A program made the position numbers and the translations under genes. Shown piece after piece: positions 24,473 through 34,159 of a DNA stretch of 64,000 nucleotides (the first letter of the stretch is position 1; each line of letters opens with the position of its first letter). The stretch spans positions 76,988-140,987 of the forward strand of contig NZ_LIVV01000003.1 of NCBI RefSeq assembly GCF_001905825.1, in the 5' to 3' direction. Origin of the DNA: Streptomyces sp. CB02009 (GTDB taxonomy: Bacteria; Actinomycetota; Actinomycetes; Streptomycetales; Streptomycetaceae). A model generated the notes under the pieces. That model searched no databases. It was not told where the DNA came from and was given only the letters and a program-made list of their open reading frames with translations.

Positions 24473-26425
24473 GTGTCGATGTCCCCTGCACCCCACGACT
24501 CCGCACAGCCCACCCCCGCCACCACAGCTCCCGCCCCTGTCGCCGGGGCCGCACCGGTGCCGGCACCCGCCGTCGCACCGACGCCGCCCGCCGTCGAACC
24601 GGCGTCGGCTCCCACGCCAGCCTCCGCCGCCGCACTGACGCCGGCTCCCGCCCTGCCCGCGCCCCCCGAACTCCTGTCACCGCCCGAGCTGAACGCCGCC
24701 GCCTGGACCAGGGCCTCCTCCCGGCTCCTCGCCAAGGCCCTTGCCGAGTTCGCCTACGAGGAGATCGTCGAACCCGCTCCCGTGGAGAACGAACGGGACC
24801 TCCACACCCTGCGGCTCGACGACGGCACCACCCTCGCCTTCCGCGCCCGCCGAGGCGCCTACGGCAGCTGGTCCGTCGCCGCCGACTCGATCACCCACGA
24901 GGGCCGGCCCATGACCGACGCCCTCGACTTCCTGGTCCGCGCCCGCCGCCTCCTCCAGCTCGACGGCGCCACCCTCGGCCACCTCATCCGCGAGCTCTCC
25001 GCCACCCTCGCCGCCGACGCCCGCCTCGACCACACCGCCCTCTCCGCCGCGCGGCTCGCCGACCTCTCCTACGCCGAGCTCGAAGGGCACCAGACCGGCC
25101 ACCCCTGGCTCGTCCTCAACAAGGGCCGCATCGGTTTCTCCGCTACCGACGCCGCCCTCTGGGCACCGGAGGCCCGCCGCGCCACCCGGCTGCCGTGGAT
25201 CGCCGTCAGCAACCGCCTGGCCGCCTACCGGGGCGTGTCCGGGCTCTCCACCCCCGACCGCCTCTACGCCCAGGAACTCGACCCCGGGGTCCACGCCGCG
25301 TTCCGCGCCGAACTGACCGCCCGAGGACACGAACCCGACGGCTATCTCCTGCTGCCCGTGCACCCTTGGCAGTGGGACGAGATCCTGCTTCCGCTCTACG
25401 CCCCGGCCATCGCCGCCGGGACCGTCGTCCCGCTCTCCGCGGACGGAGACCTCCGGCTGCCGCAGCAGTCGGTCCGCACCTTCCTCAACACCAGCCGTCC
25501 CGACCGGCACACCGTCAAACTCCCGCTGTCCGTGCTCAACACCCTCGTCTGGCGCGGTCTGCCCACCGAACGTACCCTCGCCGCCCCGGCCGTCACCGCC
25601 TGGGTCCACGGCCTCCGCGAGGCCGACCCCTTTCTGCGGGACGAATGCGGGGTGATCCTCCTCGGCGAGGTCGCCTCCGTCACCGTCGAGCACCCCCTGT
25701 ACGACCGGCTGCCCGAAGTCCCGTACCAGTACAAGGAACTCCTCGGAGCCATCTGGCGCGAACCGCTGCGCCTGCCCCCGGGCGAGCGGGCCCGCACCCT
25801 CGCCTCCCTCCTGCACACCGACCCGCAGGGACGGGCCTTCGTCGCCGAACTCGTCGAGCGCTCCGGACTCGCTCCGGCCGTCTGGCTGCAGCACCTCTTC
25901 GCCGCGCTGCTGCCCCCGCTGCTGCACTTCCTCTACCGCTACGGCACGGTCTTCTCCCCGCACGGCGAGAACGCCATCGTCGTCTACGACGGGGAGGACG
26001 TCCCCGTACGCCTGGCGATCAAGGACTTCGTCGACGACGTGAACATCAGCGCCCAGCCGCTCCCCGAGCACGACACCCTGCCGGACGACGTGCGCGCCGT
26101 CCTGCTGACCGAGGAGCCCGACTTCCTCGTCCAGTTCATCCATTCGGGGCTCTTCGTCGGCGTCTTCCGCTATCTGGCACCGCTCTGCGAGGAGCAACTC
26201 GATGTGCCGGAGGCGGACTTCTGGTCCCTCGTTCGCGCGGAGATCCTGCGTCACCAGGCGCGCTTCCCCGAGCTGAAGGAACGGTTCGAGCTCTTCGACC
26301 TCCTCACCCCCCGGATCGAGCGGCTCTGCCTCAACCGCAACCGTCTGCACCTGGACGGCTACCGGGACCGCCCCGAGCGGCCCCATGCGGCCGTCCACGG
26401 CACCGTGCCCAACCCGCTCGCGTGA
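24473..26425 (+). CDS. IucA/IucC-family NIS siderophore synthetase (second of two)
   Basis: A 650-residue synthetase, last gene of the operon. Conserved segments are GHPWLVLNKGRIGFS, PVHPWQWDEILLPLY, QQSVRTFLNTSRPDRHTVKL, PLSVLNTLVWRGLPTER, SPHGENAIVVYDG and IKDFVDDVNIS. With the first synthetase it would assemble a siderophore by two successive condensations, as in aerobactin or schizokinen pathways. Residues 5-80 are Ala/Pro-rich (APVPAPAVAPTPPAVEP), again an unusual extension. GAGGAG five bases before GTG 24473 sets the start; ATG 24479 is two codons on. It ends 49 bases before the dinG-like gene. Confidence 0.9.
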   Translation: MSMSPAPHDSAQPTPATTAPAPVAGAAPVPAPAVAPTPPAVEPASAPTPASAAALTPAPALPAPPELLSPPELNAAAWTRASSRLLAKALAEFAYEEIVEPAPVENERDLHTLRLDDGTTLAFRARRGAYGSWSVAADSITHEGRPMTDALDFLVRARRLLQLDGATLGHLIRELSATLAADARLDHTALSAARLADLSYAELEGHQTGHPWLVLNKGRIGFSATDAALWAPEARRATRLPWIAVSNRLAAYRGVSGLSTPDRLYAQELDPGVHAAFRAELTARGHEPDGYLLLPVHPWQWDEILLPLYAPAIAAGTVVPLSADGDLRLPQQSVRTFLNTSRPDRHTVKLPLSVLNTLVWRGLPTERTLAAPAVTAWVHGLREADPFLRDECGVILLGEVASVTVEHPLYDRLPEVPYQYKELLGAIWREPLRLPPGERARTLASLLHTDPQGRAFVAELVERSGLAPAVWLQHLFAALLPPLLHFLYRYGTVFSPHGENAIVVYDGEDVPVRLAIKDFVDDVNISAQPLPEHDTLPDDVRAVLLTEEPDFLVQFIHSGLFVGVFRYLAPLCEEQLDVPEADFWSLVRAEILRHQARFPELKERFELFDLLTPRIERLCLNRNRLHLDGYRDRPERPHAAVHGTVPNPLA

Positions 26426-26474
26426 CGCGCGCGCGTGCCTCGCTGTCAGTGGCGCCCCGTAGGCTGGACGGGCT

Positions 26475-28448
26475 ATGACGAAGCCATCCCTCCCCGACCT
26501 CCTCCACGCCGCCGTCACCGCCGTCGGCGGCACGGAGCGGCCCGGCCAGGTCACCATGGCCGAGGCCGTGGCCGAGGCCATCGACGACAACTCCCACCTC
26601 CTCGTCCAGGCCGGCACCGGCACGGGCAAGTCGCTCGGCTACCTGGTGCCGGCGCTGGCCCAGGGCGAGCGGGTGGTGGTGGCCACGGCCACCCTGGCGC
26701 TCCAGCGCCAGCTCGTCGAGCGTGACCTCCCGCGCACGGTCGACGCGCTGCATCCGCAGCTGCGCCGCCGCCCCCAGTTCGCCATGCTCAAGGGCCGCTC
26801 GAACTACCTCTGTCTGCACCGGCTCCACGAAGGGGTCCCGCAGGACGAGGAGGAGGGCCTCTTCGACCCGTTCGAGGCGGCCGCGCCCAGCAGCAAGCTG
26901 GGCCAGGACCTGATGCGGCTCCGGGACTGGTCGGACGAGACGGAGACCGGCGACCGGGACGACCTGACGCCCGGTGTCTCCGACAAGGCCTGGGCCCAGG
27001 TCTCGGTCTCCTCCCGCGAATGCCTCGGCGCGAGCAAGTGCGCCTACGGCCCCGAGTGCTTCGCCGAGTCGGCCCGCGAGCGGGCCAAGCTCGCCGATGT
27101 CGTCGTCACCAACCACGCCCTCCTCGCGATCGACGCCATCGAGGGTGCCCCGGTGCTCCCGCAGCACGAGGTCCTGATCGTCGACGAGGCCCACGAGCTG
27201 GTCTCCCGGGTCACCGGGGTCGCCACGGGCGAGCTCACCCCCGGCCAGGTCAACCGCGCCGTGCGGCGGTCCTCGAAGCTGGTCGACGAGAAGGTCGCCG
27301 ACCAGCTGCAGACCGCGGCCGAGGGCTTCGAGCGGGTCATGGAGCTGGCCCTGCCGGGCCGTCTGGAGGAGATCCCGGAGGACCTCGCGTACGCCCTGAT
27401 GGCGCTGCGCGACGCCGCCCGCGCCGTGATCACGGCGCTGGGCTCCACCCGCGACCGGTCCGTGCAGGACGAGGACGCGGTGCGGAAGCAGGCCATGGCC
27501 TCCGTGGAGACCGTCCACGGTGTGGCGGAGCGGATCACCCAAGGCTCGGAGTACGACGTCGTCTGGTACGAGCGGCACGACCGTTTCGGAGCCTCGGTGC
27601 GGGTCGCGCCGCTCACCGTCTCGGGTCTGCTGCGCGAGAAGCTGTTCACGGAGCGGTCCGTGGTGCTGGCCTCGGCGACGCTCAAGCTGGGCGGCGACTT
27701 CAACGGCGTCGGTGCGTCGCTGGGGCTCGCTCCGGAGGGCACCACGGGTGACGACCTGCCGGTCTGGAAGGGGCTCGACGTCGGCTCCCCGTTCGACTAC
27801 CCCCGGCAGGGCATTCTCTACGTCGCGAAGCACCTCTCCCGTCCCGCGCGGGACGGGGACCGAGGCGACATGCTCGACGAGCTGACCGAGCTGATGCAGG
27901 CGGCCGGCGGGCGGACCCTGGGTCTGTTCTCCTCGATGCGCGCGGCGCAGCAGGCGGCGGAGGAGCTGCGGGTCCGGGTCCCGGAGCTCCCGATCCTGCT
28001 CCAGGGTGAGGACACCCTCGGCGAGCTGATCAAGAACTTCGCGGCCGATCCGAAGACCTGTCTTTTCGGCACGCTGTCGCTCTGGCAGGGCGTGGACGTC
28101 CCGGGGGCCAGCTGCCAGCTGGTCGTCATGGACAAGATCCCGTTCCCGCGCCCGGACGATCCGCTGATGAGCGCCCGGCAGAAGGCCGTCGAGGAGGCCG
28201 GGGGCAACGGCTTCATGGCGGTCGCGGCGACCCACGCCGCCCTGCTCATGGCGCAGGGCGCGGGTCGGCTCGTACGGGCCACGGGGGATCGGGGTGTCGT
28301 GGCGGTTCTCGACCCCCGGTTGGCGACGGCACGGTACGGCAGCTATCTGAAGGCCTCGCTGCCCGACTTCTGGTACACGACCGACCGCAACCAGGTGCGG
28401 AAGTCGCTGGCGGCCATCGATGCCGCCTCGAAGGCGGCGGATGCCTGA
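26475..28448 (+). CDS. dinG: DinG-like ATP-dependent DNA helicase (XPD family)
   Basis: Superfamily 2 helicase of 657 aa, 5'-3' XPD/DinG type, involved in repair and in resolving R-loops or unusual DNA structures. Walker A is GTGTGKS near residue 50 (QAGTGTGKSLGYLVPAL). A four-cysteine iron-sulfur region lies around residues 175-215 (RECLGASKCAYGPECF plus an upstream C in SNYLCL). The DEAH box is IVDEAHELVSR, and C-terminal motifs are LASATLKLGG, LWQGVDVPG and QGAGRLVRATGDRG. The start is ATG 26475. In E. coli dinG is a LexA target; here no GAAC-N4-GTTC box lies in the 49-bp upstream gap. It is convergent with lexA. Confidence 0.93.
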   Translation: MTKPSLPDLLHAAVTAVGGTERPGQVTMAEAVAEAIDDNSHLLVQAGTGTGKSLGYLVPALAQGERVVVATATLALQRQLVERDLPRTVDALHPQLRRRPQFAMLKGRSNYLCLHRLHEGVPQDEEEGLFDPFEAAAPSSKLGQDLMRLRDWSDETETGDRDDLTPGVSDKAWAQVSVSSRECLGASKCAYGPECFAESARERAKLADVVVTNHALLAIDAIEGAPVLPQHEVLIVDEAHELVSRVTGVATGELTPGQVNRAVRRSSKLVDEKVADQLQTAAEGFERVMELALPGRLEEIPEDLAYALMALRDAARAVITALGSTRDRSVQDEDAVRKQAMASVETVHGVAERITQGSEYDVVWYERHDRFGASVRVAPLTVSGLLREKLFTERSVVLASATLKLGGDFNGVGASLGLAPEGTTGDDLPVWKGLDVGSPFDYPRQGILYVAKHLSRPARDGDRGDMLDELTELMQAAGGRTLGLFSSMRAAQQAAEELRVRVPELPILLQGEDTLGELIKNFAADPKTCLFGTLSLWQGVDVPGASCQLVVMDKIPFPRPDDPLMSARQKAVEEAGGNGFMAVAATHAALLMAQGAGRLVRATGDRGVVAVLDPRLATARYGSYLKASLPDFWYTTDRNQVRKSLAAIDAASKAADA

Positions 28449-28456
28449 GGTCCCAC

Positions 28457-28490
28457 CCTGCCGATCCCCGGCGCACCGGGGCTCGGCAGG
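28457..28490. terminator. First of two hairpins between dinG and lexA
   Basis: 15-bp stem with one mismatch (28457-28471 with 28476-28490) and a CGCA loop, starting nine bases after the dinG stop. Confidence 0.85.
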
Positions 28491-28498
28491 ACACGGCA

Positions 28499-28533
28499 GG
28501 GCCCCGGGACCGGCGCAGTGGGTCCCGGGGCCC
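28499..28533. terminator. Second hairpin between dinG and lexA
   Basis: Perfect 13-bp stem (28499-28511 with 28521-28533), nine-base loop. It lies just beyond the lexA stop and probably ends lexA transcripts. Confidence 0.85.
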
Positions 28534-28554
28534 GGTCAGAGCCGGCGGGCTGGG

Positions 28555-29343
28555 TCAGACCCGCCGAAGCACCGCCACGACCTTCCCGAGGATGGTCGCT
28601 TCGTCACCGGGGATGGGCTGGTACGCCGCGTTGTGCGGGAGCAGCCAGACGTGACCGTCCTCGCGCTTGAAGCGCTTGACCGTGGCCTCGCCGTCCAGCA
28701 TCGCCGCGACGATGTCGCCGTTCTCCGCGACGGGCTGACGGCGGACGGTGACCCAGTCGCCGTCACAGATGGCGGCCTCGATCATCGAGTCGCCGACGAC
28801 CTTGAGGACGAACAGCTCGCCGTCGCCGACCAGCTGCCGGGGGAGGGGGAAGACGTCCTCGACGGACTCCTCGGCGAGGATCGGGCCACCGGCCGCGATC
28901 CGGCCGACCAGCGGTACGTACGACGCGGCGGGCTTGCCCGTGGTGTCCGTCGGCTGGGTGCTCGGCTGGTCGGAGCCGCGCACCTCGTACGCCCGGGGGC
29001 GGTGCGGGTCCCGGCGCAGGAAGCCCTTGCGCTCCAGCGCCATGAGCTGGTGCGCCACCGAGGACGTGCTGGACAGGCCGACGGCCTGGCCGATCTCGCG
29101 CATCGACGGCGGGTAGCCGCGCCGCTGGACCGAGTCGCGGATGACTTCGATGACCCTGCGCTGCCGGTCGGTGAGACCGGAGCTGTCGGCTCGGATGCCT
29201 GGAGGTCGCCCGGGGAGGGCGCGGGCAGGTCGCCCGGGCTCCTCACCGTTCATGCTTGTGTCGTTCATGGCGTGCACCGGCTCGAGTCGGCCCTGGGAGC
29301 GGTCCTGGGCGGTGATGGCGGCACTGTCTGCGGTGGTGGTCAC
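28555..29343 (-). CDS. lexA: LexA repressor of the SOS response
   Basis: SOS repressor of 262 aa. The N-terminal winged helix ([38 protein letters not shown]) binds DNA. The C-terminal S24 protease domain has the Ala-Gly self-cleavage site in GRIAAGGP, the catalytic Ser in VVGDSMIEA and Lys in GEATVKRF. RecA filaments trigger its self-cleavage. GTG 29343 was chosen because GAGAGGGG precedes it and the [17 protein letters not shown] opening recurs, as I recall, in Streptomyces LexA. ATG 29268 (237 aa) is the alternative. A LexA box at 29410-29424 indicates autoregulation. Confidence 0.95.
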   Translation of the reverse strand: MTTTADSAAITAQDRSQGRLEPVHAMNDTSMNGEEPGRPARALPGRPPGIRADSSGLTDRQRRVIEVIRDSVQRRGYPPSMREIGQAVGLSSTSSVAHQLMALERKGFLRRDPHRPRAYEVRGSDQPSTQPTDTTGKPAASYVPLVGRIAAGGPILAEESVEDVFPLPRQLVGDGELFVLKVVGDSMIEAAICDGDWVTVRRQPVAENGDIVAAMLDGEATVKRFKREDGHVWLLPHNAAYQPIPGDEATILGKVVAVLRRV

Positions 29344-29409
29344 GTCGGCGGCCCCTCTCGAATGGTCTCCCTGGCTGGCACAACGGTAGTGGCTTTCGAA
29401 AGGTTGCGC

Positions 29410-29424
29410 CAAACACACGTTCGA
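29410..29424 (-). promoter_or_regulatory. LexA box (SOS operator) of lexA
   Basis: The minus strand reads TCGAACGTGTGTTTG, matching the Gram-positive/actinobacterial SOS consensus CGAAC-N4-GTTYG. It lies 67 bases upstream of the lexA start. Confidence 0.82.
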
Positions 29425-29621
29425 GTGAAAATTCGCAGATTGCCTTACGCGTATACGCATGCGGGTGTATGTACGCTCTCGCGCCGCCGCCCTGACGCGG
29501 ACGTCACGGTAGCCTTCGCGGCTGGGCCGCGCGCGGTGCACCCTCCCAGTGTCGCATTCGGAAGGGCTGAATCGCGGGAGCGGACGCCTCGCGACACGCG
29601 GAACGTCCGGAATCGCCGCCA

Positions 29622-29668
29622 ACCCAAGATCTAGTGGTTGGATGGCATCGGCCACCCAGGGGTAGTGG
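29622..29668 (+). promoter_or_regulatory. Likely NrdR-box pair upstream of nrdR-nrdJ
   Basis: Two 16-bp sites, ACCCAAGATCTAGTGG (29622-29637) and CACCCAGGGGTAGTGG (29653-29668), share the TAGTGG half and are exactly 31 bp apart. NrdR boxes characteristically occur in pairs about three helical turns apart. The second box is weaker in its left half. Confidence 0.6.
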
Positions 29669-29776
29669 TCCCCGGTCTGCCGGGGCCGCGCGCATCGCCT
29701 ATGCTGGTGGTCGCTTCGCAGGGCCTTGACGGGCCGGTGAGGCTTGTCAGTCGTGCCGTGAGAAGGGTCGAAACCA

Positions 29777-30286
29777 ATGCACTGCCCCTTCTGCAGGCAC
29801 CCCGACAGCCGCGTCGTCGACAGTCGCACCACCGACGACGGGACGTCGATCCGGCGTCGTCGCCAGTGCCCCGACTGCTCCCGTCGTTTCACGACGGTGG
29901 AGACCTGCTCGCTCATGGTGGTGAAGCGCTCCGGCGTCACCGAGCCCTTCAGCCGCAACAAGGTCATCTCCGGCGTGCGCAAGGCGTGCCAGGGGCGACC
30001 GGTCACCGAGGACGCCCTCGCCAAGCTCGGCCAGCGGGTCGAGGAGGCGGTGCGCGCCACCGGCAGCGCCGAGCTGACCACCCACGACGTGGGCCTGGCC
30101 ATCCTCGGCCCCCTGCAGGAGCTCGACCTCGTCGCGTACCTGCGCTTCGCGTCCGTGTACAAGGCCTTCGACAGCCTCGAAGACTTCGAGGCCGCCATCG
30201 CGGAACTCCGCGTGCGGCCTCCCGCTGAGAACGACGGGACCGGTGTGACCCCCGAGGTCCCCGTTCCCGCCACCGCCGCCGACTGA
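29777..30286 (+). CDS. nrdR: Transcriptional repressor NrdR
   Basis: Ribonucleotide reductase regulator of 169 aa. A zinc ribbon uses C3, C6, C31 and C34 (MHCPFC; RQCPDC) and binds NrdR boxes. An ATP-cone (about 46-136) senses ATP/dATP. When dATP is high it represses reductase genes. The last 25 residues are a Pro/Val/Thr-rich tail. ATG 29777 is fixed by the MHCPFC motif. It is followed after 172 bases by nrdJ on the same strand, the usual Streptomyces arrangement, so the two are probably co-regulated by the upstream boxes. Confidence 0.96.
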   Translation: MHCPFCRHPDSRVVDSRTTDDGTSIRRRRQCPDCSRRFTTVETCSLMVVKRSGVTEPFSRNKVISGVRKACQGRPVTEDALAKLGQRVEEAVRATGSAELTTHDVGLAILGPLQELDLVAYLRFASVYKAFDSLEDFEAAIAELRVRPPAENDGTGVTPEVPVPATAAD

Positions 30287-30458
30287 TCGGCGGGCCGGGC
30301 CCACGCAGGCCCGGCGACCGGCCGCCGTGCGGCCCTGCAGACGTGCCCCGAGCGACCCCCGCGGCGCTTGTGGCAGCAGTACAGAACGACGTACAGAAGA
30401 CGGTGCCCTGGGACTATCTGGGCGCCAAAGTGTGTTTTGCCCGTATATGGGAGGCGGC

Positions 30459-33353
30459 ATGACAGAGACGGCGAGCGGTCCGGCACGTGGTTCTCGTTCC
30501 AAGGGAGCGAAGGCGACGAGCAAGGGCCTGCGTATCGAGCGCATCCACACCACCCCCGGCGTGCATCCGTACGACGAGGTGGCGTGGGAGCGCCGTGACG
30601 TCGTCATGACCAACTGGCGCGACGGCTCGATCAACTTCGAGCAGCGTGGCGTCGAGTTCCCCGACTTCTGGTCGGTGAACGCGGTCAACATCGTCACCAG
30701 CAAGTACTTCCGGGGGGCCGTCGGCACCCCGCAGCGCGAGACCGGTCTCAAGCAGCTCATCGACCGGATCGTGAAGACGTACACGAAGGCCGGCGAGGAG
30801 TACGGCTACTTCGCCTCGCCCGCCGACACCGAGATCTTCGAGCACGAGCTGGCGTACGCCCTCCTGCACCAGATCTTCAGCTTCAACTCGCCGGTCTGGT
30901 TCAACGTCGGCACGCCGCAGCCCCAGCAGGTCTCCGCCTGCTTCATCCTGGCCGTCGACGACTCCATGGAGTCCATCCTCGACTGGTACAAGGAAGAGGG
31001 CATGATCTTCAAGGGCGGCTCCGGCGCCGGCCTGAACCTCTCCCGCATCCGCTCCTCCAAGGAGCTGCTCTCCTCCGGCGGCAACGCCTCCGGCCCGGTC
31101 TCGTTCATGCGGGGCGCCGACGCCTCCGCCGGAACGATCAAGTCGGGCGGCGCGACCCGCCGCGCGGCCAAGATGGTCATCCTCGACGTCGACCACCCCG
31201 ACATCGAGGACTTCATCGAGACCAAGGTCAAGGAGGAGGAGAAGATCCGCGCCCTCCGTGACGCGGGCTTCGACATGGACCTGGGCGGCGACGACATCAC
31301 GTCCGTCCAGTACCAGAACGCCAACAACTCCGTCCGCGTGAACGACACGTTCATGAAGGCCGTCGAGTCCGGCGGGAAGTTCGGCCTCACCTCCCGGATG
31401 ACCGGCGAGGTCATCGAGGAGGTCGACGCCAAGTCGCTCTTCCGCAAGATGGCCGAGGCCGCCTGGGCCTGCGCCGACCCGGGCATCCAGTACGACGACA
31501 CGATCAACCACTGGCACACCTGCCCCGAGTCCGGCCGTATCAACGGCTCGAACCCGTGCAGCGAGTACATGCACCTGGACAACACGTCCTGCAACCTCGC
31601 CTCGCTGAACCTGATGAAGTTCCTCAAGGACGACGGCAAGGGCAACCAGGCCTTCGAGGTCGAGCGCTTCGCCAAGGTCGTCGAGCTCGTCATCACCGCG
31701 ATGGACATCTCCATCTGCTTCGCCGACTTCCCCACCGAGAAGATCGGCGAGAACACCCGCGCCTACCGCCAGCTCGGCATCGGCTACGCCAACCTCGGCG
31801 CCCTGCTGATGGCGACCGGCCACGCGTACGACTCCGACGGCGGCCGCGCCCTCGCCGGTGCCATCACCTCCCTGATGACCGGTACCTCGTACCGGCGCTC
31901 CGCCGAGCTCGCCGCGGTCGTCGGCGCGTACGACGGCTACGCCCGCAACGCCGAGCCGCACCAGCGCGTCATGCAGCAGCACGCCGACGAGAACACCAAG
32001 GCCGTCCGCGTGGACGACCTGGACTCGCCGATCTGGGCCGCCGCCACGGAGGCCTGGCAGGACGTGATCCGCCTCGGCGCCAAGAACGGCTTCCGCAACG
32101 CCCAGGCCTCGGTCATCGCCCCGACCGGCACCATCGGTCTCGCGATGTCCTGCGACACCACCGGCCTCGAGCCCGACCTCGCCCTGGTCAAGTTCAAGAA
32201 GCTCGTCGGCGGCGGCTCGATGCAGATCGTCAACGGCACCGTCCCGCAGGCCCTGCGCCGCCTGGGCTACCAGGAGGAGCAGATCGAGGCGATCGTCGCC
32301 CACATCGCCGAGAACGGCAACGTGATCGACGCCCCCGGTCTGAAGACCGAGCACTACGAGGTCTTCGACTGCGCCATGGGCGAGCGCTCCATCTCCGCGA
32401 TGGGTCACGTCCGCATGATGGCCGCCATCCAGCCGTGGATCTCGGGCGCCCTCTCCAAGACCGTGAACCTGCCGGAGACGGCCACGGTCGAGGACGTCGA
32501 AGAGGTCTACTTCGAGGCCTGGAAGATGGGCGTCAAGGCGCTCGCGATCTACCGCGACAACTGCAAGGTCGGCCAGCCCCTCTCCGCCAAGAAGAAGGAA
32601 GAGGAGAAGACCGAGGTCACCGCGAAGACCGAGGCGACGATCCGCGAGGCCGTCGAGAAGGTCGTCGAGTACCGCCCGGTCCGCAAGCGTCTGCCCAAGG
32701 GCCGCCCGGGGATCACCACCTCCTTCACCGTCGGCGGCGCCGAGGGTTACATGACCGCCAACTCCTACCCGGACGACGGTCTCGGCGAGGTCTTCCTCAA
32801 GATGTCCAAGCAGGGTTCGACGCTCGCCGGCATGATGGACGCCTTCTCCATCGCCGTCTCCGTCGGTCTGCAGTACGGCGTCCCGCTGGAGACGTACGTC
32901 TCGAAGTTCACCAACATGCGCTTCGAGCCGGCCGGCATGACGGACGACCCGGACGTGCGGATGGCGCAGTCGATCGTCGACTACATCTTCCGCCGCCTGG
33001 CGCTGGACTTCCTGCCCTTCGAGACCCGCTCCGCGCTCGGCATCCACTCGGCCGAGGAGCGTCAGCGCCACCTGGACACCGGCTCGTACGAGCAGTCCGT
33101 GGAGGACGAGGTCGACGTCGAGGCGCTGGCCCAGTCCGCGCCCCGCGCCCAGGAGCTGAAGGCCGTCGCGGCCCCGGCCCCGAAGATCGAGGTCCCGGCC
33201 CCGAAGCAGGCGCACACCTCGGCCGAGCTCGTCGAGATGCAGCTCGGCATCAGTGCCGACGCCCCGCTCTGCTTCTCCTGCGGGACGAAGATGCAGCGCG
33301 CCGGCTCCTGCTACATCTGCGAGGGCTGCGGCTCGACCAGCGGCTGCAGCTGA
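30459..33353 (+). CDS. nrdJ: Vitamin B12-dependent (class II) ribonucleotide reductase NrdJ
   Basis: Adenosylcobalamin-dependent reductase of 964 aa that makes dNTPs independently of oxygen. The catalytic barrel has [15 protein letters not shown], the finger-loop Cys region [24 protein letters not shown] (written here as two adjoining parts, [10 protein letters not shown] and [10 protein letters not shown]), and [13 protein letters not shown]. The C-terminus ends in a Cys-rich zinc-binding tail ([20 protein letters not shown]) that carries redox cysteines. GGGAGG precedes ATG 30459; an ATG 12 bases upstream is inside that ribosome binding site. Streptomyces also has an oxygen-dependent NrdAB enzyme, not in this window. 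A strong terminator follows. Confidence 0.96.
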   Translation: MTETASGPARGSRSKGAKATSKGLRIERIHTTPGVHPYDEVAWERRDVVMTNWRDGSINFEQRGVEFPDFWSVNAVNIVTSKYFRGAVGTPQRETGLKQLIDRIVKTYTKAGEEYGYFASPADTEIFEHELAYALLHQIFSFNSPVWFNVGTPQPQQVSACFILAVDDSMESILDWYKEEGMIFKGGSGAGLNLSRIRSSKELLSSGGNASGPVSFMRGADASAGTIKSGGATRRAAKMVILDVDHPDIEDFIETKVKEEEKIRALRDAGFDMDLGGDDITSVQYQNANNSVRVNDTFMKAVESGGKFGLTSRMTGEVIEEVDAKSLFRKMAEAAWACADPGIQYDDTINHWHTCPESGRINGSNPCSEYMHLDNTSCNLASLNLMKFLKDDGKGNQAFEVERFAKVVELVITAMDISICFADFPTEKIGENTRAYRQLGIGYANLGALLMATGHAYDSDGGRALAGAITSLMTGTSYRRSAELAAVVGAYDGYARNAEPHQRVMQQHADENTKAVRVDDLDSPIWAAATEAWQDVIRLGAKNGFRNAQASVIAPTGTIGLAMSCDTTGLEPDLALVKFKKLVGGGSMQIVNGTVPQALRRLGYQEEQIEAIVAHIAENGNVIDAPGLKTEHYEVFDCAMGERSISAMGHVRMMAAIQPWISGALSKTVNLPETATVEDVEEVYFEAWKMGVKALAIYRDNCKVGQPLSAKKKEEEKTEVTAKTEATIREAVEKVVEYRPVRKRLPKGRPGITTSFTVGGAEGYMTANSYPDDGLGEVFLKMSKQGSTLAGMMDAFSIAVSVGLQYGVPLETYVSKFTNMRFEPAGMTDDPDVRMAQSIVDYIFRRLALDFLPFETRSALGIHSAEERQRHLDTGSYEQSVEDEVDVEALAQSAPRAQELKAVAAPAPKIEVPAPKQAHTSAELVEMQLGISADAPLCFSCGTKMQRAGSCYICEGCGSTSGCS

Positions 33354-33373
33354 CATCGTGTAGGTGCTTCATG

Positions 33374-33402
33374 AAGGGGACCGGCCTCGTGCCGGTCCCC
33401 TT
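33374..33402 (+). terminator. nrdJ terminator
   Basis: Perfect 12-bp stem AAGGGGACCGGC (33374-33385) with its complement at 33391-33402, loop CTCGT, then TTT. It is one of the few here with a short T run. Confidence 0.88.
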
Positions 33403-33486
33403 TGCCGTGCCCGAGAGCTTCGGCGTGTCCGGGAGTCGTGCCCGTGTCAGGGAGCGCGCTTCGGGCTTCCCGCGCGTACGGAGCCC

Positions 33487-34017
33487 TCAGGCGCGCAGGG
33501 AACCCAGCACGGTGCCGAACACCTGGGGGTCGGCGTCGAAGCCCTGGCTGATCGGGCGGTACGACCAGCCGTCGGCGCCGTCCCGGGTGAACTCCACGAC
33601 CGTCGCCGCGAGGGCGTCCGGCACATCGGCGAAGTCGTGGACCAGCAGGTCCGTGTAGCCCTCGCGGACGCGTATGCCCGTGTTCGCCACGTCACCGAAG
33701 GACCGCCGTCCACCGCCCTGCTGTATGGCGACGCCGACCACCACGCGCGCGTACCGCGGTGCCAGGCGGTCGAGCTCCAGGGTCATGGCCTCGTCGTAGC
33801 CGAAGCCCTGGCCCGTACGGCTGTCCCGGTGGAGCGTGATCGTGCCGTCGGGGGACCGGCTGCCGAAGTGCACCAGCTGGACCGGGGCCCCGTGCGGGTC
33901 GTCCGCGTCGAAGACGCCGGCGACGATGTCCAGGTCGTGGGCCGGCGCGCCGCTCGGGGCAGGGTCCCACTTGAGCGTCACCTCGACCCGGCCCACCCCT
34001 TTGTTGAGTCCGCTCAT
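33487..34017 (-). CDS. TerD family protein
   Basis: A 176-residue TerD-domain protein (MSGLNKGVGRVEVTLKWDPAPSG). TerD domains are calcium-binding beta-sandwich folds linked to tellurite and stress resistance. Asp-rich signatures DLDIVAGVFDADD and GYDEAMTLELDRL are present, and the C-terminal ISQGFDADPQVFGTVLGS is typical. The start at 34017 follows GGAGAGGGGAAG and fits family length; an upstream in-frame start would add 21 atypical residues. It is divergent from the arylamine acetyltransferase gene and convergent with nrdJ. Streptomyces carry many TerD paralogues and the specific role is unknown. Confidence 0.9.
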   Translation of the reverse strand: MSGLNKGVGRVEVTLKWDPAPSGAPAHDLDIVAGVFDADDPHGAPVQLVHFGSRSPDGTITLHRDSRTGQGFGYDEAMTLELDRLAPRYARVVVGVAIQQGGGRRSFGDVANTGIRVREGYTDLLVHDFADVPDALAATVVEFTRDGADGWSYRPISQGFDADPQVFGTVLGSLRA

Positions 34018-34159
34018 GGTGCTTCCCCTCTCCGCGTACGCCCCCGCGCACGCCTCGCGTCGAACCGCCCACCCGCTCAAAAGCCCTTGGTCGTGGGCCG
34101 ATTGCCCATGGTGTCATGGGGCTACGACAGTGGGCCCGGGGGTTGAGGGGGAGATCGGT

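Larger units (their letters stand above)
29344..29776. other. 433-bp divergent gap between lexA and nrdR
   Basis: The lexA-proximal end holds the LexA box and a CTTTCGAAAG palindrome (29393-29402). The nrdR-proximal half holds the likely NrdR-box pair. The stretch 29400-29480 is less GC-rich than its surroundings, as expected for a promoter region. I see no supported small gene. Confidence 0.65.

Noticed and set aside
30414..33356. 980-codon minus-strand frame opposite nrdJ
   Set aside because: Pure shadow of nrdJ: its composition is explained by the codon bias of the sense gene.
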